Source of the DNA: Bradyrhizobiaceae bacterium PARB1
GTDB taxonomy: Bacteria; Pseudomonadota; Alphaproteobacteria; Rhizobiales; Xanthobacteraceae
DNA length: 64,000 nt
Direction: 5' to 3'
Assembly (NCBI GenBank): GCA_002256345.1
Contig: NKIY01000003.1
Coordinates: 833,642 to 897,641 of the forward strand
Below, in pieces: positions 52,511 through 61,054 of the stretch. Every line of letters starts with the position of its first letter. Within the stretch, counting starts at the first letter, position 1. The notes under the pieces are model-generated. The model was not told where the DNA came from, searched no databases, and saw only the letters and a program-made list of their open reading frames with translations. The translations under genes and the position numbers were made by a program.

Positions 52511-53119
52511 CTACTTCGATGTCTGGAATACGGATTTCAACGTGACGATCTCGCCCAGCCGCGCATAACGCGGACCGGCGATACGAGCGATCGGATCGAG
52601 GCTCTCGGTCTCGATCTTGTCGTTGATGAGCAGATCGTCCTTGATATGAAATGCGACCACTTCACCGACGATCAGCCGACTACGAGTATCGCCGAATTCG
52701 AGGCATTGCCGAAATCGGCATTCCATCGCGACAGGCGCCGCGGTCAGGCGCGGCACCGCGATGTGATCGCTGGGGGTCGTCTCGAGACCGAGGACTTCGA
52801 CCTCGCTCACCTCCGGCGGATGTTCGGCGGAGCTTTCGTGAACCGCCGACAGCAACGGCGAATCCGCGATGTGAATGACGTATTCTTCGCGATCCAGGAT
52901 GTTGCGTGCGGTGTCTTTGTAAACGCCGGATTTGCGGCCGACGCTGATTGCCAGCATCGGCGGCTTGGGCGAGACGAAGGTGAAAGCACTGAACGGCGCA
53001 AGATTGACGGTACCCGCATGCGACAGGCTGGTCACCCATGCGATCGGGCGCGGGACGACGATGCCAGTGAGCAGACGATAGGCCTTCTCGGCGCCAAGTT
53101 CGGCGGGATCAATCTTCAT
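52511..53119 (-). CDS. Flavin reductase-like FMN-binding protein
   Basis: 202 residues. Flavin-reductase fold: LLTGIVVPRPIAWVTSLSHAGTVNLAPFSAFTFVSPKPPMLAISVGRK, then NILDREEYVIHI. It could supply reduced flavin to an oxygenase, but no oxygenase gene lies in the visible operon. Alternatively a DIM6/NTAB-type protein with its own activity. Starts 3 nt from the binding-protein stop, so co-transcribed. Confidence 0.87.
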   Translation of the reverse strand: MKIDPAELGAEKAYRLLTGIVVPRPIAWVTSLSHAGTVNLAPFSAFTFVSPKPPMLAISVGRKSGVYKDTARNILDREEYVIHIADSPLLSAVHESSAEHPPEVSEVEVLGLETTPSDHIAVPRLTAAPVAMECRFRQCLEFGDTRSRLIVGEVVAFHIKDDLLINDKIETESLDPIARIAGPRYARLGEIVTLKSVFQTSK

Positions 53120-53122
53120 TCC

Positions 53123-54088
53123 TCAATCCACCTTCACGTTGGCCTTGCGCACGACTGGAATCCACTTGGCGTCCTCGCGATCGAGGTAGGCTCGGAACTC
53201 ACCCGCCGTCATCGGGAGCGCTTCGGCACCAAGCTTTTCGAACTTGTCGATCACGCCTGGCTCCTTGAGGACCTCGGCGAGTGCCTTGTTCAATTTATCG
53301 GCGATCGGAGCGGGGGTACCCGCCGGAGCAAACAGCCCAGTGAAGGTTTGGCCGTCAAAATCCGGATAGCCGAGCTCGACGAAAGTGGGCACATCCGGAA
53401 GCGTCTTCAGTCGATGCGGGCTCGTGACCGCCAGGGCGCGCAGCATTCCGCTCTTGATATATTGAAGGCTGACCGACAGCTGATCGAATGCGAACTGAAC
53501 CTGCCCGCCGAGCAGGTCATTGGTCGCGGGCGCGTTACCGCGATAATGCGCCGTCACCCAACGCGTATCGAGCTTGGACTGCATAAGTTCGCTGAGCAGG
53601 TGATTGGTGGTGCCCGGCCCCGGGGAGGCCATGGTCAGCTTGCCCGGATCGCGCTTCGCGAGTTCAAGCAATTCGGCGAACGATGTCGCCTTTACGGAAG
53701 GATGAACCTCAAGCACCAGCGGCGTCATCGAGATGCTCGAGATCGGCAGGAAGTCGCGCTTCCAGTTGTAGGCGTCGCGCTTGTTGATTTCGGGAGCGAA
53801 GAGAACCGGACCATTGGCGCCGACCATGAGCGTGTAGCCATCGTTCGGCGCTTTCGCCAGCGCTTCCCCGGCGATCATGCCGCCAGCGCCCGACTTGTTT
53901 TCGATCACGAAAGGCTGGCCCAATTTTTCTTGCAGCCGATCCGCGACGATGCGCGCAGCGCTATCGACATTGCCGCCGGCCGGATAGGGCACGATCAATT
54001 TGACAATGCGCGCGGGCCATTCCTGGGCTGTCGCCGCGCCATTAACCAGCGTCGCAACAATGGCTGCAGCGATCCATAGCGACCTCAT
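53123..54088 (-). CDS. Tripartite tricarboxylate transporter substrate-binding protein (Bug/TctC family)
   Basis: 321 residues. Signal peptide MRSLWIAAAIVATLVNGAATAQ, then WPARIVKLIVPYPAGGNVDSAAR with the PYPAGG loop that binds the ligand, and YPDFDGQTFTGLFAPAGTPAPI near the C-terminus. Periplasmic receptor; no TctA/TctB membrane genes lie next to it, as is common for orphan Bug proteins. First gene of the minus-strand catabolic operon, so likely binds the aromatic acid or a relative. ATG 54086-54088 follows GGAGG; ATG 54091 is one codon earlier. Confidence 0.9.
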   Translation of the reverse strand: MRSLWIAAAIVATLVNGAATAQEWPARIVKLIVPYPAGGNVDSAARIVADRLQEKLGQPFVIENKSGAGGMIAGEALAKAPNDGYTLMVGANGPVLFAPEINKRDAYNWKRDFLPISSISMTPLVLEVHPSVKATSFAELLELAKRDPGKLTMASPGPGTTNHLLSELMQSKLDTRWVTAHYRGNAPATNDLLGGQVQFAFDQLSVSLQYIKSGMLRALAVTSPHRLKTLPDVPTFVELGYPDFDGQTFTGLFAPAGTPAPIADKLNKALAEVLKEPGVIDKFEKLGAEALPMTAGEFRAYLDREDAKWIPVVRKANVKVD

Positions 54089-54210
54089 CATTTCCTCCCG
54101 CCAGATGCGGCTTTCACGCCGCTGACCGTATTCGACGCCGGTTGGGACCAGCGCTCTTGCGGCGAACCATTGGTTCAGCCGCTTTACTTGTCGATGCCAA
54201 TATGCGGTTA

Positions 54211-54229
54211 TTGTCCACATTATGGACAA
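54211..54229. promoter_or_regulatory. Perfect dyad overlapping the iclR-type start codon
   Basis: TTGTCCA-N5-TGGACAA at 54211-54229; the ATG of the regulator gene is at 54222-54224, inside the dyad. Binding here would block the regulator's own expression, and the site lies 123 nt from the divergent operon's first gene. Confidence 0.65.
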
Positions 54230-55010
54230 CGGATTACCAACAACACTCGACCCGGAGCCGCGCCAAGGCGCGCAGGCGATCCGGCGCGCACTCTTCCTCC
54301 TGCGCGTGCTTGCAGCGGGCGGTGAGAGCGGGTTGCCGCTGAAAGAGGTCGTCCAAGCGACGCGTCTATCGCGCCCGACCGTCCACCGGATCGTCCATGT
54401 CCTGATGGAGGAGGGGCTCGTCGAGCGCCACGAGCGCTCGGGTCGCTATGCGATCGGCACGCAGGTCCCTGAACTGGCACTCGCTCGCCCATCGCGCTCG
54501 CCATTGCTCGCAGCAGCGGACGACATTTTGCGCGAAACGTCGCAACGGGTCGGCGACACACTGTTTCTAACGGTGCGCACTGGCAACGACACTTTATGCG
54601 TGGATAGGAGAATTGGCTCTTATCCGATTCAGGTACTCTCGATCGCCGTCGGCGCGCGGCGGCCGCTCGGCGTCAGCAGCGCTGGCGTCGCCATCCTGGC
54701 CGCGTTACCGGCTCAAGCGTCACGCAGGATCGCCGCGATGAATGAACCTCGATTCGCGGGATATCGAACCGACCGGCAGGCCGTGTTGTCAGAGATCGCC
54801 GACGCCCGGCGCCGGGGCTATGGCGTGCGCGAAGTCGGATTGGTCCAGGGCACGAAATCGATTTCGACCTGGATCAAGACAGCCGATGGGGCCCCGGCGG
54901 CGGCCCTCACCATATCGGCCGTCCGAACACGGCTCGGCCCACGACGCGAACAGGAAGTTGTCGAAACGCTTCTAAAGGCAGCTCACGAGGTCGAGCAGAA
55001 AATCCGGTAA
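54222..55010 (+). CDS. IclR-family transcriptional regulator
   Basis: 262 residues. N-terminal winged helix (about 20-85: AIRRALFLLRVLAAGGESGLPLKEVVQATRLSRPTVHRIVHVLMEEGLV) and a C-terminal IclR effector domain (about 95-262: SQRVGDTLFLTVRTGNDTLCVDRR, PLGVSSAGVAILAAL, RRRGYGVREVGLVQG). Likely controls the divergent catabolic operon with a pathway acid as effector. The ATG lacks a ribosome site, so it may be leaderless or start at a later GTG. Confidence 0.9.
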   Translation: MDNGLPTTLDPEPRQGAQAIRRALFLLRVLAAGGESGLPLKEVVQATRLSRPTVHRIVHVLMEEGLVERHERSGRYAIGTQVPELALARPSRSPLLAAADDILRETSQRVGDTLFLTVRTGNDTLCVDRRIGSYPIQVLSIAVGARRPLGVSSAGVAILAALPAQASRRIAAMNEPRFAGYRTDRQAVLSEIADARRRGYGVREVGLVQGTKSISTWIKTADGAPAAALTISAVRTRLGPRREQEVVETLLKAAHEVEQKIR

Positions 55011-55113
55011 GCGAGCGCACGTCGCTCATTCCAAGGCAAAGCTTCGGTTGCGGCATAAGCGGCGATTGAGCAGCCAATCGATGGCGGGATGTTTTAATTT
55101 GAACGGAAAAGTC

Positions 55114-55190
55114 TGGCGCGCCCGAAAGGATTCGAACCTCTGACCCCCAGATTCGTAGTCTGGTGCTCTATCCAGCTGAGCTACGGGCGC
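55114..55190 (-). tRNA. tRNA-Arg (anticodon ACG), CCA encoded
   Basis: 77 nt. Acceptor GCGCCCG pairs with CGGGCGC, followed by discriminator G and encoded CCA. D-arm GCTCAGCTGGATAGAGC, anticodon stem CCAGA/TCTGG with loop carrying ACG (plus-strand 55154-55156), and T-arm AGAGGTTCGAATCCTTT are all canonical. ACG (read as ICG) decodes CGU/CGC/CGA. Confidence 0.97.
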
Positions 55191-55345
55191 GTGCCGCGAC
55201 GTGGGGGCCAAAAGGCCGCCGGTGTCGGATGCGTTTCGGAAAACGATGTTTGCGAAAGCGCGCCATCCCTAACGGGTTGAGGACGGCTTGGCAAGCGCCT
55301 GAGGGCGGATATTTCACTCACATGACACCCTCGGTCCACAGCCGT

Positions 55346-56824
55346 TCAGGCGCGGATCCGCTCGCTCCGGATATTGTGCAGTTCCACCGGGCGATCCGGC
55401 AGCGTGATCCGGAACGTGGCGCCAATGGTGCCTTCCACCAAGGCGATGTCACCGTCATGGGCGCGCACCAGTTCCGCTGCGATCGCAAGACCGAGCCCGC
55501 TGCCACCGGGACGGGACGATCCCTGGAACGCCTCGAACAGGTGATCCCTCGCCTTTTGCGGCACACCGGGGCCGGTATCGGAGACTTCGAGAATCGTCAC
55601 GGCGCCCTCACGGCGGCCGGTGATACGGATCTGGCGCGGTGCGGCGTCATTGTCGGGCTGGCCCTCCAGCGCCTGGGCCGCGTTACGAACCAGATTGAGC
55701 AGGATGCGAAACAGCTGGTCCGGATCGGCATCGATCATCAGGCCACGCTCGATGGCATCGATCCAGTCGATCGCGTCATCGGTAGCGAGCCCGGCCGATT
55801 CGCGAACGTCGCCGACCACCTGCTCGACCGCGATCATGCGCCGATCCGGCGGGGCTTCCTGCGCACGGCCATAGGAGAGCGTGGACTGACAGAAGGCGAT
55901 GGCGCGCTCCAGCGAACGCATCAGTTTCGGCGCAAAGCGCTGCACGCGCGGATCCGGCACGCTGGCGAGCTGATCCGACAGCAACTGCGACGACGCCAGC
56001 AGATTGCGCAGATCGTGATTGATCTTCGACACGGCAAGGCCGAGCGCGGCAAGGCGGCTCTTCTGATGCAGCATCGAGACGAGGTCGCGCTGCATATCCG
56101 AGAATTCACGCTCGGCGACGCCGATCTCGTCGGCACGCGAGCTGGGTACGATGATGCGCGCCGGACTTTCAGGATTTTCGTGGAAGGCCACCATATTCGC
56201 CGTCAGTCGCCGCATCGGGCGCACGAACAGATAATGAAGCGCGAGATAGACGAGACCCGCGGTGAGAATGCCAAGGCCGAGCGAGACCCAGAGCAGGTTG
56301 CGCGAGAAACGATACATCGCCTGTCGGAGCGGCAATTCGTCCACCACGACTTCGATGAATTGTGCACCGCCCGGCGCAGGGCCGATAATGCGCATGGTCT
56401 GGTTGCCGCGCTCGAACATCAGATCGAAGGCATCGACGATCGCAGACCATACGGTCATCGACCGCATGTCGACGTCGTGATCGATTTGGGCCGGCAGGTC
56501 TGCACTCGCCAGGAGGCGGCGCTGTTGCCCCCATTTAATGGCGACCGCGCGCGCATCGATGCTGCTGAGAATCTGCCGCGACAGCGATTCCGGCACCATC
56601 CCGAGCGGCGCGGCATCCAGCACCAACGCAGCCGTATTGGCTGCGGCCAGTCTGTCGTTCAGGCGATTGATGCGGAAATTGGCGATGGATGGGACGTAAA
56701 TCAGAATTTCGGCGATCAGCACCAGCGGAATCGTCAGCAGCAACAGCTTGCCGGACAGGCCGAGCTTACGCAGCGGGCCGAGCCGGATCAGGGGTTCGAG
56801 GGGCTTTTCGTCCGCCGATGACAC
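55346..56824 (-). CDS. Membrane sensor histidine kinase
   Basis: 492 residues. Two transmembrane helices (about 25-48, LLLLTIPLVLIAEILIYVPSI, and 190-215, LLWVSLGLGILTAGLVYLALHYLFV) flank a periplasmic sensor domain; then HAMP (RPMRRLTANMVAF), H-box with the unusual form SKINHDLRNLLASSQLL, N-box LLNLVRNAAQAL and G-boxes DTGPGVP, GGSGLGLAI. The GTG start at 56822-56824 has GAGG 8 nt upstream; upstream codons are not protein-like. No response regulator is adjacent. Divergent from rpmH. Signal unknown. Confidence 0.88.
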   Translation of the reverse strand: MSSADEKPLEPLIRLGPLRKLGLSGKLLLLTIPLVLIAEILIYVPSIANFRINRLNDRLAAANTAALVLDAAPLGMVPESLSRQILSSIDARAVAIKWGQQRRLLASADLPAQIDHDVDMRSMTVWSAIVDAFDLMFERGNQTMRIIGPAPGGAQFIEVVVDELPLRQAMYRFSRNLLWVSLGLGILTAGLVYLALHYLFVRPMRRLTANMVAFHENPESPARIIVPSSRADEIGVAEREFSDMQRDLVSMLHQKSRLAALGLAVSKINHDLRNLLASSQLLSDQLASVPDPRVQRFAPKLMRSLERAIAFCQSTLSYGRAQEAPPDRRMIAVEQVVGDVRESAGLATDDAIDWIDAIERGLMIDADPDQLFRILLNLVRNAAQALEGQPDNDAAPRQIRITGRREGAVTILEVSDTGPGVPQKARDHLFEAFQGSSRPGGSGLGLAIAAELVRAHDGDIALVEGTIGATFRITLPDRPVELHNIRSERIRA

Positions 56825-57254
56825 GCAATAAGCCTCAGATTTCTCTGACTGGACGTTGAACGATCTGGAGATACGGGTCCAACGACGATTCGTTACGGAC
56901 AGTAACACTGCCTCCGGCGCTCGTCCGCTGAGCGAACAAGCCGCAAGTCATGTGATAAGCCCAGCCGCGATCGACTTCCCGAAACCTGAGGTATCTTTTC
57001 CGCGGTCGATTCCCCGTTGGCCGATCAGCCGATCCCGCAAGTTATTACCGGGCAAGATTGACGAAAACAGGACGCTCGCTTATAAGCCGCCAACTGTCCG
57101 CGATGGTCCGGTTTTAAACCGGATCGGCCTTGAGGGGTCGAACGCGCTTGCAGCCGGAAACGGCTCGCGAAGTCAACATCTTAGGGCACATCTCATTCAT
57201 TTGGTGATCGATTGCCACTTGGCGATTTGTTGCCCGGTCATCGGAGTACGACCC
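56825..57254. promoter_or_regulatory. Divergent promoter region of the kinase and the rpmH operon
   Basis: 430 nt without credible coding sequence on either strand. It must hold the strong ribosomal-protein promoter and the kinase promoter. I see no DnaA-box cluster, so it is not an origin candidate despite the rpmH neighbourhood. Confidence 0.45.
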
Positions 57255-57389
57255 GTGAAGCGCACTTATCAACCCTCGAAACTGGTGCGCAAGCGCCGCC
57301 ACGGCTTCCGTGCCCGTCTCGCCACCGTCGGCGGCCGCAAGGTTCTCGCTGCGCGCCGCGCCCGTGGCCGCAAGCGCCTCAGCGCCTGA
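57255..57389 (+). CDS. rpmH: Ribosomal protein L34
   Basis: 44 residues, complete ([21 protein letters not shown]...[11 protein letters not shown]), a very basic large-subunit protein. Start is GTG at 57255 with GGAG 8 nt upstream. First gene of the conserved rpmH-rnpA-yidC run. Confidence 0.97.
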
Positions 57390-57414
57390 TCGGATCACCT
57401 TCCGAGACATCATC

Positions 57415-57771
57415 ATGGAGCGGTTACGGCAGCGGGCGGACTTCCTCGCTGCCGCCGCTTCGTCGCGCGTGAACGCCCCGGCTTTTGTCCTGCAGCGGCG
57501 AAACCGCGATGATACCGGCCCGGTCAGGGTCGGTTTTACCGTTACCAAGAAGAATGGAACCGCGCCCGAGCGGAACCGGATCAAGCGCCGGCTTCGCGAA
57601 CTGGTGAAGCGCGTCGATCCATTGTCTATGCGCGCCCACAGCGATTATGTGCTAGTCGGCCGTCGCACCGCGTTGACGCGCGATTTTGCAACCATGCTCG
57701 ACGATCTCCGCTCGGCGCTGCACCGCCTCGAACGGCAACCCTCAAAGCAGATTGCTTCAAAAACGACGTGA
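57415..57771 (+). CDS. rnpA: Ribonuclease P protein component
   Basis: 118 residues. The RNase P protein RNR motif is seen in ERNRIKRRLRELVKR, preceded by VRVGFTVTKKNGTA. Assists the catalytic RNA in 5' maturation of tRNAs. ATG 57415 lies 25 nt after rpmH and is the natural start of the family. No yidD gene follows, unlike in many bacteria; yidC comes 79 nt downstream. Confidence 0.94.
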   Translation: MERLRQRADFLAAAASSRVNAPAFVLQRRNRDDTGPVRVGFTVTKKNGTAPERNRIKRRLRELVKRVDPLSMRAHSDYVLVGRRTALTRDFATMLDDLRSALHRLERQPSKQIASKTT

Positions 57772-57850
57772 CCTGACGCTTCCAGCCTGCCACAAGCGCG
57801 CTGCCGGCGGCAAAAGCCGCACATGCATTTCGGATGACGAGACCTGAACG

Positions 57851-59707
57851 ATGACCGACAACCGCAACACCATCATAGCCGTCGTTCTGTCCGGCCTGGT
57901 GCTTCTTGGCTGGCAATATTTCTACAACATCCCGCAGATGGAAAAGCAGAAGGCGCAGCAGGCCACGCAAGCCCAGCTCGCCAATCCCGCGCAGCCGCAG
58001 CCAGGCAGCACCGCGCCGCAGCCGGGCTCCGCGCCCGCGCCGGGTGCGCCCAGCAATGCCGCGCCCGCCAACGCCCCGATCAGCCGCGACACCGCGATCG
58101 CCGCCACCAAGCGCGTGAAGATCGACACCCCGCGCCTCGCAGGCAGCATCTCGCTGCGCGGCGCGCGCCTTGACGATATCGCGCTCACCAAGTTCCGCAT
58201 GACGGTGGACCCGACCTCGCCGCCGATCACGCTGTTCTCGCCGTCCGGAACGGCTGCGCCCTATTACGCCGAATTCGGCTGGGTCGGCGCCACCGGCTCC
58301 AACGCAAAGCTCCCCGACGCCAACACCGAATGGACGCAGGAAGGCAGCAATGCCCTTACCCCGTCTTCGCCGGTCGTGCTGAAATACGACAACGGCCAGG
58401 GCCTCACCTTCACCCGCACCATCTCGATCGACGACCGCTATCTGTTCTCGATCAAGGACGATGTGAGCAACGCCGGCAGCAATCCGGTCACGCTCTATCC
58501 CTATGCGCTGATCTCGCGCCACGGCACGCCGCATGTGGAAGGCTATTACATCCTGCATGAAGGCCTTGTCGGTTATCTCGGCGACAAGGGCCTGCAGGAA
58601 TACGGCTACAAGAAGATCGAGGAAGCCAAGCAGGTCGATTTCAGCGTCACCAATGGCTGGCTCGGCATCACCGATAAGTACTGGGCCTCGGCGCTGCTGC
58701 CCGACACCAATGCCAAGCTGAACGCAAAATTCTCGTCGGCGCTCACCGGCACGGTCCGCACCTATCAGACCGACTATCTGCAGGACGCGCAGACCGTGGC
58801 ACCCGGCGGCACCACCACCGCCAATGCCCGCCTGTTCGCCGGTGCCAAGGAAGCCGCCACCGTCGGCCTCAACTTCCCGATCGCGGTCGGCCTCGGCGGC
58901 TACAACCAGTCGCTCGGCCTCAACCACTTCGATCTGCTGATCGACTGGGGCTGGTTCTACTTCATCACCAAACCGATGTTCCTGGCGCTCGACTGGTTCT
59001 TCCACCTGTTCGGCAATTTCGGCGTCGCCATTCTGCTGGTGACAGTGCTGGTCAAGATCATCTTCTTCCCGCTCGCCAACAAGTCCTACGCCTCGATGGC
59101 GAAGATGAAGGCGATCCAGCCGCAGCTGCAGTCGCTCAAGGAGCGCTATCCGGACGACCGGATGAAGCAGCAGCAGGAGATGATGGAGATCTACAAGAAG
59201 GAGAAGATCAATCCGGTCGCCGGCTGTCTTCCCGTGCTGCTGCAGATCCCGGTGTTCTTCTCGCTCTACAAGGTTCTGTTCGTCACCATCGAAATGCGCC
59301 ACGCGCCGTTCTTCGGCTGGATCAAGGACCTCTCGGCACTGGACCCGACCAACCTGTTCAATCTGTTCGGCCTGATTCCGATGGATCCGACCACGATTCC
59401 GGTGCTCGGCCACTATCTGCATCTCGGCATCTGGCCGATCATCATGGGCATCACGATGTGGTTCCAGATGAAGCTGAATCCGACGCCGCCGGATCCGACG
59501 CAGAAGATGATCTTCGACTGGATGCCGCTGATCTTCACCTTCATGCTTGCGGGCTTCCCGGCTGGTCTCGTGATCTACTGGGCCTGGAACAACCTGCTCT
59601 CGGTGCTGCAGCAGGCCTACATCATGAACAAGAACGGCGTGAAGGTTGAGCTGTTCGACAATATCAAGACGACCTTCAGCAAGAAGCCCGCCGAGAAAAA
59701 GAGCTAA
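57851..59707 (+). CDS. yidC: Membrane protein insertase YidC
   Basis: 618 residues, typical of proteobacterial YidC. N-terminal membrane helix (about 5-23), a Pro/Ala-rich linker (30-75), the periplasmic beta-super-sandwich P1 domain (about 80-350), then five conserved helices with the 60KD_IMP core (FGVAILLVTVLVKIIFFPLANKSYASMAKM; NPVAGCLPVLLQIPVFFSLYKVL). Inserts and folds inner-membrane proteins with or without SecYEG. A terminator follows at 59731-59758. Confidence 0.97.
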   Translation: MTDNRNTIIAVVLSGLVLLGWQYFYNIPQMEKQKAQQATQAQLANPAQPQPGSTAPQPGSAPAPGAPSNAAPANAPISRDTAIAATKRVKIDTPRLAGSISLRGARLDDIALTKFRMTVDPTSPPITLFSPSGTAAPYYAEFGWVGATGSNAKLPDANTEWTQEGSNALTPSSPVVLKYDNGQGLTFTRTISIDDRYLFSIKDDVSNAGSNPVTLYPYALISRHGTPHVEGYYILHEGLVGYLGDKGLQEYGYKKIEEAKQVDFSVTNGWLGITDKYWASALLPDTNAKLNAKFSSALTGTVRTYQTDYLQDAQTVAPGGTTTANARLFAGAKEAATVGLNFPIAVGLGGYNQSLGLNHFDLLIDWGWFYFITKPMFLALDWFFHLFGNFGVAILLVTVLVKIIFFPLANKSYASMAKMKAIQPQLQSLKERYPDDRMKQQQEMMEIYKKEKINPVAGCLPVLLQIPVFFSLYKVLFVTIEMRHAPFFGWIKDLSALDPTNLFNLFGLIPMDPTTIPVLGHYLHLGIWPIIMGITMWFQMKLNPTPPDPTQKMIFDWMPLIFTFMLAGFPAGLVIYWAWNNLLSVLQQAYIMNKNGVKVELFDNIKTTFSKKPAEKKS

Positions 59708-59730
59708 CGACCAACATCCTGACGACTGAG

Positions 59731-59758
59731 GCGGCGCCGAAGGCGCCGCTTCTTCGTT
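59731..59758 (+). terminator. Intrinsic terminator after yidC
   Basis: GCGGCGCC-GAA-GGCGCCGC perfect 8-bp stem with 3-nt loop followed by TTCTTCGTT. It lies 24 nt after the yidC stop and before the engB gene. Confidence 0.8.
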
Positions 59759-59790
59759 GAGGGGCACGCAATCAAGGAAAGGCCCTTCAC

Positions 59791-60441
59791 ATGACCACCG
59801 AACCCGATGCAGAGCTGATCGAGCAGGGACGCCTGATGTTCGCAGGCGAGTGGAAGTTCATCTGGGCTTCCCCCTCGCTCGAAACCCTGCCGCCCATGGC
59901 GGGCATGGAAGTCGCCTTCGCCGGCCGCTCCAATGTGGGCAAGTCCAGCCTGATCAATGCGCTCACCGGCCGCAATGCGCTGGCGCGCACCTCGCACACG
60001 CCGGGCCGCACCCAGGAACTGATCTTCTTCGAAGGTCCGCAGAACGGCGATTTCCGCTTGGTGGACATGCCCGGCTATGGCTACGCCTCGGCGCCAAAAG
60101 CCAAGATCGCGTCCTGGACCAAGCTGATCTATTCCTTCCTGCAGGGCCGCGCGACGCTGGCCCGCGTCTATGTGCTGATCGACAGCCGCCACGGCCTCAA
60201 GGACGTCGATCTCGACGTGCTGAAATCCCTCGACCGCTCCGCCGTCAGCTACCAGATCGTTCTGACCAAGGCCGATCAGGTGAAGAAGGCCGAGCTGGAA
60301 AAGGTGAAGGAAGAAACCCAGGCCGCGCTGCGCACGCATCCCGCCGCCTTCCCGGAAATCCTGGTGACGTCCTCGCGCGACGGCGGCGGCATGCCCGAGC
60401 TGCGCGCCGCAATGATGCGCCTGCTCAACGAGCGCACCTGA
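59791..60441 (+). CDS. engB: Ribosome biogenesis GTPase EngB/YsxC
   Basis: 216 residues. G1 GRSNVGKSSLINAL (50-63), G3 DMPGYGYA, G4 TKAD and G5-like TSSRDGGG, the single-domain YihA/EngB family. Essential GTPase for 50S subunit assembly. Overlaps the DUF423 gene by 1 nt (TGATG), so the two are co-translated. Confidence 0.95.
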   Translation: MTTEPDAELIEQGRLMFAGEWKFIWASPSLETLPPMAGMEVAFAGRSNVGKSSLINALTGRNALARTSHTPGRTQELIFFEGPQNGDFRLVDMPGYGYASAPKAKIASWTKLIYSFLQGRATLARVYVLIDSRHGLKDVDLDVLKSLDRSAVSYQIVLTKADQVKKAELEKVKEETQAALRTHPAAFPEILVTSSRDGGGMPELRAAMMRLLNERT

Positions 60442-60812
60442 TGGCCCGCGCATTCCGCATCCCGATCGTCTGCGCCGGCGTCATGGGCGCCTTCGGCGTG
60501 ATCCTCGCCGCAGCCTCCGCGCATCAGCCTGATGCGAGCCGTCTCGCCACTGCCTCGTCGATGCTGCTGTTTCACGCGGCTGCGATTCTCGGCGCCGTCG
60601 CGCTGTCGGAACGTGGCACGCTGCATCCACGCATCGGCCTCATCTCGGCCTTTGGCTTTGTCATCGCAACGTCACTGTTCGCCGGCGATCTGACCATGCG
60701 CCAATATGTCGGCCACGGCCTGTTTCCCATGGCCGCACCGACCGGCGGCACGCTGCTGATCGCCAGCTGGATTGCGCTGGCGGTATCTGCGGCTTGGCCG
60801 CGGCGCGCGTAA
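60441..60812 (+). CDS. DUF423-family small membrane protein
   Basis: 123 residues, four transmembrane helices. Family phrases GVMGAFGVILAAASAHQ, ATASSMLLFHAAAILGAVAL and AFGFVIATSLFAGDL...FPMAAPTGGTLLIASWIALAVSA are present. Inner-membrane protein of unknown function. Starts on the engB stop codon. Confidence 0.9.
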   Translation: MARAFRIPIVCAGVMGAFGVILAAASAHQPDASRLATASSMLLFHAAAILGAVALSERGTLHPRIGLISAFGFVIATSLFAGDLTMRQYVGHGLFPMAAPTGGTLLIASWIALAVSAAWPRRA

Positions 60813-60826
60813 CGCCGTGCTTTCTT

Positions 60827-60966
60827 CCTTCTCCCCTTGTGGGAGAAGGTGGCTTCGCGAAGCGAAGCCGGATGAGGGGTACGACTGGGCTCGGAGCTTG
60901 TAGCTACCCCTCACCCGTCTCGAACGCTTCGCGTTCGATCCACCCTCTCCCACAAGGGGAGAGGGA
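60827..60966. repeat. Dispersed palindromic repeat, family B (full)
   Basis: 140 nt framed by CCTTCTCCCCTTGTGGGAGAAGG on the left and TCTCCCACAAGGGGAGAGG on the right, which pair with each other, with a central CGAAGCGAAGCCGGATGAGGGGT block repeated in inverse orientation. A half copy lies at 63879-63955. It separates the DUF423 gene from argB. Confidence 0.75.
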
Positions 60967-61054
60967 GCAAGAAAGTGCATCGCACCCATCCTTTGCACCC
61001 CTCTCCCCAATCAGCTAGAACGCGCCGCAGATTGCTCACCGTGAGATCCGCTTC

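Noticed and set aside
55026..55211. Minus-strand frame beginning MAPTSRHAPVAQLDRAPDYESGGQRF
   Set aside because: A well-known spurious product of reading through a tRNA gene; the tRNA-Arg lies at 55114-55190.
56825..57254. Chromosomal origin near rpmH
   Set aside because: No cluster of DnaA boxes and no dnaA/dnaN; in this class the origin usually lies elsewhere, near hemE.
57626..59767. 713-codon minus-strand open frame
   Set aside because: Antisense to yidC and rnpA, both unmistakable.
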